A stretch of DNA of 6,178 bases from an uncultured Desulfovibrio sp. (GTDB lineage Bacteria; Desulfobacterota; Desulfovibrionia; Desulfovibrionales; Desulfovibrionaceae): assembly GCA_900550745.1 (NCBI GenBank), contig URTO01000124.1:1-6178 (forward strand), given 5' to 3'. The notes below the pieces were generated by a model. The model did not search any database. It was given only the letters and a program-made list of their open reading frames with translations, and was not told the DNA's origin. Numbering within the stretch: position 1 is the stretch's first letter; every line of letters begins with the position of its first letter. The position numbers and the translations under genes were made by a program. Positions 1 through 4,074 of the stretch are shown here, piece by piece.

Positions 1-102
1 GGTGCGGTTACATGGATAGTCATATTCCATAAGAAGCTTTGCGGCACCGTCTTCCAGTCCTACCACCTGGCGGCCCAACGGCTGTGACAGCTTGCTGGTC
101 AT
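1..102 (-). CDS. Possible 5' end of a hypothetical gene, cut by window edge
   Basis: A frame opens with ATG at 102 on the minus strand and stays open for 34 codons to the left edge. It begins MTSKLSQPLGRQ and then reads VVGLEDGAAKLLMEYDY, which has a plausible protein-like composition. The first 12 codons lie inside the dispersed repeat (68-166). The second repeat copy has an equivalent ATG at 347, starting MANKLPQPLGRQ and ending after 36 codons at 237. The third copy at the right edge reads ITNKIP at the same place, with ATA in place of ATG. The AAAGGG before each start directly abuts the ATG, too close for a normal ribosome site, so this may only be repeat sequence that happens to be open. 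No family is recognised and the rest of the frame is outside the window. Confidence 0.25.
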   Translation of the reverse strand, partial: MTSKLSQPLGRQVVGLEDGAAKLLMEYDYPCNRT

Positions 103-166
103 CCCTTTGGAACATGGAGAAAGCCCCAGCCGTTTCCTGTGGCACGGCCTTATGTTATCGAATCCC
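68..166 (-). repeat. Dispersed imperfect repeat, copy 1
   Basis: This copy aligns with 313-406 over almost its whole length. It runs from TGGCGGCCCAACGG through GGAGAAAGCCCCAGCC to TTATCGAATCCC. I count about 11 substitutions, nearly all transitions, and one 5-base deletion in copy 2. Strand is given as minus because the conserved frame beginning MTSKLSQPLGRQ reads leftward from 102. It has no terminal inverted repeats or transposase, so it is not a recognisable insertion sequence. It may be a small dispersed intergenic element or the duplicated 5' end of a gene family. Confidence 0.8.
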
Positions 167-312
167 TATGTTGGGGGGAATCGTTCCCATCTTCCCCACC
201 CCTGCCGGGCTGTGCCCCTTTCCAAAGGCCCCTGCTTTAGGTTCCGGCATAGGATGCGGCTGTTCCATCTCCACAGCACGTTGAAAATACGGCCTTTTTC
301 CCCGTTTCCCGT

Positions 313-406
313 TGGCGGCCCAACGGTTGTGGCAGCTTGTTGGCCATCCCTCTGGAATGTGGAGAAAGCCCCAGCCATTTCCCACGGTCTTATCTTATCG
401 AATCCC
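313..406 (-). repeat. Dispersed imperfect repeat, copy 2
   Basis: Direct repeat of 68-166 in the same orientation, about 245 bases away. Conserved blocks are TGGCGGCCCAACGG, GGAGAAAGCCCCAGCC and CTTATCGAATCCC. The left edge carries the dyad CCGTTGG-CGGC-CCAACGG (309-326), which copy 1 lacks in perfect form. A 36-codon leftward frame (ATG 347 to TAA 237) starts with residues matching copy 1 for about 12 positions, then diverges where the repeat ends. The divergence at the repeat edge favours a mobile or duplicated block over two intact paralogous genes. Confidence 0.8.
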
Positions 407-505
407 GGCGTATTCCGGTTTCTTTTGGATTGGGGCGGAACATCGGAAAACGGGTGCCTTCCGCGTTGGCGGGGCGTCCGTTTTTTTGTAGGGGGCGGCG
501 CTGTA

Positions 506-530
506 CGGCCCCTCCCTTTCCGTGGGGCCG
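506..530. other. GC-rich hairpin
   Basis: CGGCCCC (506-512) and GGGGCCG (524-530) form a perfect 7-bp stem with an 11-base loop. It lies 50-75 bases past the transporter stop codon. There is no T-run after it on either strand (a run of seven T's at 481-487 is on the wrong side and strand for leftward termination), so a terminator role is doubtful. It could act as a 3' stabilising structure for the leftward mRNA. Confidence 0.35.
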
Positions 531-545
531 GGATCGGATCGTCCC

Positions 546-579
546 AAACAGCCCCACCCTTTTCGCGTGGGCCGGGGGC
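546..579 (-). terminator. Weak candidate terminator after MFS gene
   Basis: Just past the leftward stop, GCCCC (579-575) pairs with GGGGC (555-551), and an inner CCC (571-569) pairs with GGG (559-557), separated by a small asymmetric internal loop. The leftward transcript then reads TGTTT, a very short U stretch. No better structure was found directly after the gene. The call rests on position and a modest stem only. Confidence 0.3.
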
Positions 580-580
580 C

Positions 581-1765
581 TCAGCGCAGCTTGTTTTTTT
601 CGTACTGCGGGCCGATGACCTTCATATACAGCACGGCGGAGAAGAACAGCATGATCAGGCCGAGGATGAACGCGTGGTCGAAGCTGGATATTTCCGCGAT
701 GAGCCCGCCGAGGAGTACGGCCGCGCCGATGCCCACGTCCCACGCGATGAGGTAGGTGGCGTTGGCCGTGCCGCGCCGGGTGGGTTCGGCAAGGTTGATA
801 AACAGGGTCTGGTAGGAAGGCGACATCATCCCGAAGCCGAGCCCGAAGGCCACGGCGGAGCCGAAGAACACGGTTTCCGTGGGCACGAAGAGGAAGAGCA
901 GGGAGGCCAGCAGGATGGCGCTCTTGCCGCCGAGGATGAGCCGGCCAATGTAGCCCTTGTCGATCATGCCGCCCGCGAAAAGGCGGCTGAGGACGAGCCC
1001 AAGGGACATGAGCAGGAAGAAGTAGCCGGGGTTCGCCATGATGTGGCGTTCGCGGGCGAAGACGGACAGGTAGTTGACGAGCAGTCCATACACGAAGGCC
1101 ATGAGCACCAGCCCGATGAAGGCGTAGGTGCCTTTTTTCAGGAAAAAGCGGTCAAGCGAGATTTTTTCGCCGCGGCTGAGGGTCACGCGCTGTTTCCTGA
1201 CCAGCAGGCCGAGCAGGACGCCGCCCGCCGCGCAGCCCATCGCGGTGATGAACACGGCGTCGTATGATCCCGCCTCAAGGACGAGCATGCCGATCATGGG
1301 GCCGAGGGCCATAGCGAGCGATCCCATCATCCCGTACAGGCCGATGCCGGTGCCGAGCTTGGCGATGGGGATGACGTCGACGGCGAGGGTGGCGGCGGAG
1401 GTGGAAAGCGCGCCGAAGCTCATGCCGTGCAGCGCCCGGACGATGCCCACGAGCGCCAGCGCCTTGAACAGCAGGTACCCCTCGAACTGGGCGGCGAACA
1501 GGATGCCGCAGGCGAGGAAGAGCATCTTGCGCGGGAACTGATCCGCCAGAAAGCCGGAGATGGGGCGCATGACCAGCGCGCCGATCATGTACGCGGAAAG
1601 GATGATGCCCACGACGGACTTGGAGGCGTGCAGGCCGTCGAGCAGGTAGATCGGCAGGACGGGCACCATCATGAAGCTGGCGATGAAGAACAGCAGGTTC
1701 GCGGAACAGACGGCAATAAAGCTCGGCGTGAACAACGCCTCTTTGGGACAAAGGCGACTGCGCAT
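581..1765 (-). CDS. MFS transporter, DHA1-like, probable exporter
   Basis: A 394-residue inner-membrane protein of the major facilitator superfamily with about 12 hydrophobic segments in two halves. A basic loop around residues 189-212 (VRKQRVTLSRGEK) separates them. The TM2-TM3 loop carries motif A as GFLADQFPRK (residues 71-80). TM5 carries a GPMIG motif (155-159), the antiporter-type GPxxG usually linked with proton-coupled export. A second-half segment GMMSPSYQT...RRGTANATY (312-338) is typical of the exporter-like branch. I chose ATG at 1765 because AAAGGAG (1771-1777) sits 5 bases upstream. An in-frame ATG at 1801 would add 12 unlikely residues (MPERPGQHKGAL) and has no such site. The strong terminator at 2029-2067 separates it from the BCCT gene, so it is probably transcribed alone. 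The substrate is unknown; the family includes drug, sugar and metabolite exporters. Confidence 0.88.
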   Translation of the reverse strand: MRSRLCPKEALFTPSFIAVCSANLLFFIASFMMVPVLPIYLLDGLHASKSVVGIILSAYMIGALVMRPISGFLADQFPRKMLFLACGILFAAQFEGYLLFKALALVGIVRALHGMSFGALSTSAATLAVDVIPIAKLGTGIGLYGMMGSLAMALGPMIGMLVLEAGSYDAVFITAMGCAAGGVLLGLLVRKQRVTLSRGEKISLDRFFLKKGTYAFIGLVLMAFVYGLLVNYLSVFARERHIMANPGYFFLLMSLGLVLSRLFAGGMIDKGYIGRLILGGKSAILLASLLFLFVPTETVFFGSAVAFGLGFGMMSPSYQTLFINLAEPTRRGTANATYLIAWDVGIGAAVLLGGLIAEISSFDHAFILGLIMLFFSAVLYMKVIGPQYEKNKLR

Positions 1766-2028
1766 CAGGGCTCCTTTGTGTTGTCCGGGACGCTCCGGCA
1801 TGGCGGCGCGCCAGCCGTGAAGGGATCTCCCGCCCGGAGGCGGCCTGCGGTGACGTTACGTGTTTTGATGGGGAGCCGCAAGGCCGCAAAAAGGCGGGCC
1901 CAGCCCTCCATAATCCGGCGTAAACGCTAGCCCGGCGTCGACAAAGGACATTCGCCGCAAGGCATGGGAAAGGGATTTTTCGGGGGCGTGGGGCTTGCGC
2001 GCCACGGCAATGCGGCGCACAGAAACGC
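1766..2028. promoter_or_regulatory. Upstream region of the MFS gene, promoter not resolved
   Basis: These 263 bases hold no supported gene. The promoter for the leftward MFS gene should lie here, but no good sigma-70 or sigma-54 box is evident. The best sigma-70 guess on the minus strand (TTGCGG, 17 bases, TAACGT) matches only half of each hexamer. It overlaps the perfect dyad ACGT-T-ACGT at 1853-1861, about 90 bases upstream of the start codon, which could be an operator. A near match to a -24/-12 box (TGGCGCGCCGCCATGC on the minus strand) has its GC one base out of register and was not accepted. Confidence 0.3.
1771..1777 (-). promoter_or_regulatory. Ribosome binding site that sets the MFS start
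   Basis: AAAGGAG on the minus strand, with five bases (CCCTG) before ATG at 1765. It decides for the internal ATG over the upstream in-frame ATG at 1801. Confidence 0.8.
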
Positions 2029-2067
2029 AAAACCCGCCCCTATGCTGCCGGACATGGGGCGGGTTTT
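2029..2067 (-). terminator. Strong intrinsic terminator after BCCT gene
   Basis: AAAACCCGCCCC (2029-2040) and GGGGCGGGTTTT (2056-2067) form a perfect 12-bp stem. The 15-base loop's ATG/CAT ends could add three more pairs. On the minus strand the stem ends in TTTT, as expected for leftward termination 27 bases after the BCCT stop. The plus strand ends in TTTTT, so it could stop transcription both ways. It isolates the BCCT gene from the MFS gene. Confidence 0.9.
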
Positions 2068-2093
2068 TGCTGGATCTGGTTCCGCGTCGGGCG

Positions 2094-3653
2094 TCAGTCC
2101 TTGGCCCGGTAGGTATGCAGCAGTTCCTTGCCGTCCTCGCGGATGATCTTCAGCCAGCAGGCCGTCAGGAGCAGCGACGGAAGAGCCATCAGCGCGCCGG
2201 AGAAGTTGCCGAAAATCTTCGCCACCTCAAGACCGCCCATAGCCAGCAGCCCAAGCGCCAGCAGGCCCTGCGCCACGGCCCAGAACGTACAGTGGTAGCG
2301 GTGCGGGTCGGCGTCCACGGGCATCCTGCGGGTTGCGGTGGCGGAAACTACGTAACAGCCGGAATTGACCGTGGTGGCGAGGAAAATCGTGGAGAAGGCG
2401 CAGTAGACCAGCATGACGACCTTGCTGAACGGCAGCGTGTCGATGACGGCCATCATGGCGGCGGGCGCGCCCTGCGCCTTGAGGATGGATACGGCGTCGA
2501 TGATGCCGTGGTACTGCGCCCACAGCGTATAGGAGCCGAACACGCCGTGGATCATGAAGCCGCCCGCCACCGTGCCGAACATCCCCCAGCCGATGACCTC
2601 GCGGACGGTGCGCCCCCGTGAGATGCGGGCGATGAACAGGCCCATGAACGGCCCGTACCCCGCCCAGAACAGGGCGTAGAAGATGGTCCAGTCGCGCGGG
2701 AAGGAGCCGTCGGAGAACGGGTTTGTCCAGAAGGTCATGTTCCAGAAGTTGCCGAGCATCCTGCCCACGGCGTTGGTGAAGATGTCGAACAGCGAGGCCG
2801 TGGGGCCGACCAGCGCGCCGTAGGCCACCATGGCGAGCGCGATGATCACGTTGAGGTCGCTGAGGCGCTTGATGCCCTTCTTGAGGCCGAGGTACACCGT
2901 GACGCCCGCAAGCAGCGCGCTCACGAGCAGGATGGCGATTTCAAGCCCGAACGAGGGCGTGATGCCGAACACCCGCGCCAGCGCGGCCTCCACCGTGGGC
3001 AGGGAGATGCACATGGTCACGGCGGTGCAGAACATCAGGCCGAGGATGAAGAACACGTCCACGCAGCGCCCGATGAGGCCGTCCTTCTGTTTGCCGATGA
3101 TCATGTCGGCGGCGGAGCTGATGCGCAGGAACGGCTTGCGGCGGATGTGGAACATGTAGGCGATGGGCAGGGCGGTGATGAAATAGGTGCACCACGCGTT
3201 CGGCCCCCAGTGCAACAGCAGGTAGGCGAGGGCCCAGTCATAGGCCTGAGTGCTCATGGGCGCGGCGTATTGCGGGGGCTGCACGATGTCCCACAAGGGC
3301 TCGATGATCGACCAGAACATGACCGCCCCGGCCACCCCGGAACAGAAGATCATGGCTATCCATGAGGACAGGGGGAATTCCGGCTTCTCGTCCGGGTCCC
3401 CGAACTTGATGTCGCCGTACCGGCTGCACGCGAAATACACGCACAGGACAATCAACCCCACCGTGATCCACAGGTAGAGCGTGCCGAAGTTCGCCGCGAA
3501 CGGCTGGTAGATGGCGGCGACCACTTCTTCGGCGGCCTTGGGGTACAGGACGGCTGGAATGCTGATCAGGATGATGACCAATACGGAAGGGATGAAGATC
3601 CCCCATTCGGGACGCAAATCGATGCCGTTGCCTTTGTCTGTAGCTTGGTTCAT
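2094..3653 (-). CDS. BCCT-family (betaine/carnitine/choline) transporter
   Basis: A 519-residue, about 12-TM inner-membrane protein of the BCCT family, which imports quaternary-ammonium and related zwitterions. The family hallmark is clear: DWTIFY...GPFMGLFIARISRGRTVRE (residues 321-352). TM4 keeps HWGPNAWCTY (148-157), whose W149, W154 and Y157 match the BetP aromatic-cage positions W189, W194 and Y197. F424, T427 and T428 fall where BetP has its Na2-site F464, T467 and S468, suggesting sodium coupling (tentative). The TM8 box is unusual: YALFWAGY (326-333) replaces the usual YWAWWVSW, keeping only one of the tryptophans. The N-tail is short and the C-tail ends at AKD, so there is no long osmosensing extension like BetP's; it is more likely a nutrient importer than an osmoregulator. 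Start at 3653 is supported by GAGGAG (3659-3664), 5 bases upstream. It diverges from the hydrolase gene and has its own sigma-54-type promoter and terminator. The substrate cannot be named. Confidence 0.93.
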   Translation of the reverse strand: MNQATDKGNGIDLRPEWGIFIPSVLVIILISIPAVLYPKAAEEVVAAIYQPFAANFGTLYLWITVGLIVLCVYFACSRYGDIKFGDPDEKPEFPLSSWIAMIFCSGVAGAVMFWSIIEPLWDIVQPPQYAAPMSTQAYDWALAYLLLHWGPNAWCTYFITALPIAYMFHIRRKPFLRISSAADMIIGKQKDGLIGRCVDVFFILGLMFCTAVTMCISLPTVEAALARVFGITPSFGLEIAILLVSALLAGVTVYLGLKKGIKRLSDLNVIIALAMVAYGALVGPTASLFDIFTNAVGRMLGNFWNMTFWTNPFSDGSFPRDWTIFYALFWAGYGPFMGLFIARISRGRTVREVIGWGMFGTVAGGFMIHGVFGSYTLWAQYHGIIDAVSILKAQGAPAAMMAVIDTLPFSKVVMLVYCAFSTIFLATTVNSGCYVVSATATRRMPVDADPHRYHCTFWAVAQGLLALGLLAMGGLEVAKIFGNFSGALMALPSLLLTACWLKIIREDGKELLHTYRAKD

Positions 3654-3705
3654 GCGCTCTCCTCAGCCCGGTCTGATTCGGGGCCGTAGTTTTGGCTGAG
3701 GGTGT

Positions 3706-3721
3706 TGCCAAGATTGTGCCA
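3706..3721 (-). promoter_or_regulatory. Sigma-54 (-24/-12) promoter for BCCT gene
   Basis: The minus strand reads TGGCACAATCTTGGCA against the consensus TGGCACG-N4-TTGCW. The -24 GG and -12 GC are both present at exactly the right spacing. Mismatches are A for G at position 7 and G for the second T at position 13. The start of transcription would be near 3695, leaving a leader of about 42 bases before the ATG, with GAGGAG inside it. Transcription from such promoters needs RpoN and an AAA+ enhancer-binding protein. Confidence 0.65.
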
Positions 3722-3734
3722 AAAGGAACATTTT

Positions 3735-3772
3735 CTTTCAATACACTGAATTAGCATGAAAGATGCTTTCAT
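3735..3772. promoter_or_regulatory. CTTTCA/TGAAAG half-site cluster (operator candidate)
   Basis: ATGAAAG (3756-3762) and CTTTCAT (3766-3772) form a perfect 17-base dyad with centre ATG. A further CTTTCA lies at 3735-3740. The cluster sits about 40-77 bases upstream of the predicted BCCT start. It overlaps an imperfect IHF-like match (minus strand ATTCAGTGTATTG, 3739-3751, two mismatches to WATCAANNNNTTR). A specific regulator cannot be assigned. Confidence 0.4.
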
Positions 3773-3785
3773 ATGCCCCGTATAC

Positions 3786-3797
3786 GACATTTATGTC
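3786..3797. promoter_or_regulatory. GACA-N4-TGTC dyad, candidate activator site 1
   Basis: GACATTTATGTC is a dyad with perfect 5-base arms around TT. Its centre is about 96 bp upstream of the predicted BCCT start and about 220 bp from the hydrolase start. A further GACA half-site at 3807-3810 makes a looser TGTCAC...GCGACA pair with its right arm. The distance fits an enhancer site for a sigma-54 activator. Confidence 0.45.
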
Positions 3798-3874
3798 ACC
3801 ATTTGCGACAAAGGAGGCTTTTCTTTTCAGCCATTATGATTTCCATATGTTATGCCCGGAAATGAACGCCCTAT

Positions 3875-3886
3875 GACAAGGTTGTC
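3875..3886. promoter_or_regulatory. GACA-N4-TGTC dyad, candidate activator site 2
   Basis: GACAAGGTTGTC has perfect 5-base arms around GG and the same outer half-sites and spacing as the dyad at 3786-3797. Its centre is about 131 bp upstream of the predicted hydrolase start. The two dyads are 89 bp apart centre to centre. Matching half-sites, each near one of two divergent sigma-54-type promoters, suggest one shared activator. Confidence 0.45.
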
Positions 3887-3985
3887 GCCTTTTGCGCTGC
3901 GAAGCGGGGCCCGTGCATCCCCGCGTATTGTCCAAAAAGGAGCAAAATATCCTGAAAGCGGCCCTGCGGGGCCTTTGGAAGCATC

Positions 3986-4001
3986 TGGCACGCATCTTGA
4001 T
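3986..4001 (+). promoter_or_regulatory. Sigma-54 (-24/-12) promoter for hydrolase gene
   Basis: TGGCACGCATCTTGAT matches all seven bases of the -24 block TGGCACG, with TTGAT after the correct 4-base spacer where the consensus has TTGCW. The only departure is A for the -12 C. The predicted start is near 4012, giving a leader of about 63 bases. The -12 change may lower the promoter's strength or leakiness. The perfect -24 box and a matching promoter facing the other way support the call. Confidence 0.6.
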
Positions 4002-4006
4002 ACAGC

Positions 4007-4040
4007 CTTGCCGACGACACACCGGGCCGGCAAGCGGCCC
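4007..4040 (+). other. Overlapping dyads at the hydrolase transcript start
   Basis: CTTGCCG (4007-4013) is the perfect complement of CGGCAAG (4028-4034). GGGCCG (4024-4029) is the perfect complement of CGGCCC (4035-4040). The two pairings share bases, so only one can form at a time. If transcription starts near 4012, most of the first left arm is not in the RNA. The 7-base dyad would then matter as a DNA-binding site over the start, and the second hairpin as a leader structure 21 bases before the ribosome site. Confidence 0.3.
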
Positions 4041-4061
4041 TGAACCTTTGACCGCAACAGA

Positions 4062-4068
4062 GAAGGAG
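4062..4068 (+). promoter_or_regulatory. Ribosome binding site that sets the hydrolase start
   Basis: GAAGGAG with six bases before ATG at 4075. The frame is open upstream to 3892, but the 61 extra codons have no ribosome site, overlap the sigma-54-type promoter and precede the first conserved strand of the enzyme. Confidence 0.85.
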
Positions 4069-4074
4069 TCCGTG

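Larger units (their letters stand above)
1..580. other. Gene-poor flank with dispersed repeats
   Basis: No complete protein gene is supported in these 580 bases downstream of the MFS transporter gene. Reading frames here are short, and the long plus-strand frame from 92 runs on as the antisense of the transporter gene. The visible content is a pair of imperfect direct repeats (68-166, 313-406), a perfect 7-bp dyad CCGTTGG/CCAACGG at 309-326 at the edge of the second repeat, a GC hairpin at 506-530, and a possible leftward coding start at the extreme left. C- and T-rich runs between the repeats (about 181-230 and 290-310) have no coding character. The 12-mer CCTGCCGGGCTG at 201-212 recurs at 6081-6092 on the other flank. 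Confidence 0.6.
3654..4074. promoter_or_regulatory. Divergent control region between BCCT and hydrolase genes
   Basis: This 421-bp spacer has no supported gene; the hydrolase frame extends upstream into it, but without a ribosome site. The left part (3720-3850) is clearly more A+T-rich than the coding DNA. It contains a sigma-54-type promoter facing each way, two GACA-N4-TGTC dyads, a cluster of TGAAAG/CTTTCA half-sites, the palindrome CGTATACG (3779-3786), and GC hairpins at 3904-3924 (GCGGGG/CCCCGC) and 3960-3973 (GGCCC/GGGCC) ahead of the hydrolase promoter. Parts are listed separately. Confidence 0.75.

Noticed and set aside
481..487. Run of seven T's as part of a rightward terminator
   Set aside because: No convincing stem precedes it on the plus strand and no rightward gene ends there.
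92..1267. 391-codon plus-strand open frame over the left flank and transporter gene
   Set aside because: Most of it is antisense to the MFS gene; its composition (runs of E, H, G, A) is typical of a shadow frame and it has no ribosome site.
1766..1801. Upstream ATG (1801) as the MFS start
   Set aside because: It adds a polar 12-residue tail and has no ribosome site, whereas AAAGGAG lies 5 bases before ATG 1765.
1796..1811. Sigma-54-like box TGGCGCGCCGCCATGC before the MFS gene (minus strand)
   Set aside because: The GC element is one base out of register, and this spacing is critical for sigma-54; it is most likely chance in GC-rich DNA.
3794..3810. NifA-type TGT-N10-ACA site
   Set aside because: The spacing here is TGT-N11-ACA, one base too long. 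The half-sites are better explained by the neighbouring GACA-N4-TGTC dyad.
3892..4074. N-terminal extension of the hydrolase by 61 codons
   Set aside because: It would overlap the sigma-54-type promoter and has no ribosome site. GAAGGAG sits correctly before ATG 4075, and the conserved fold starts right after it.
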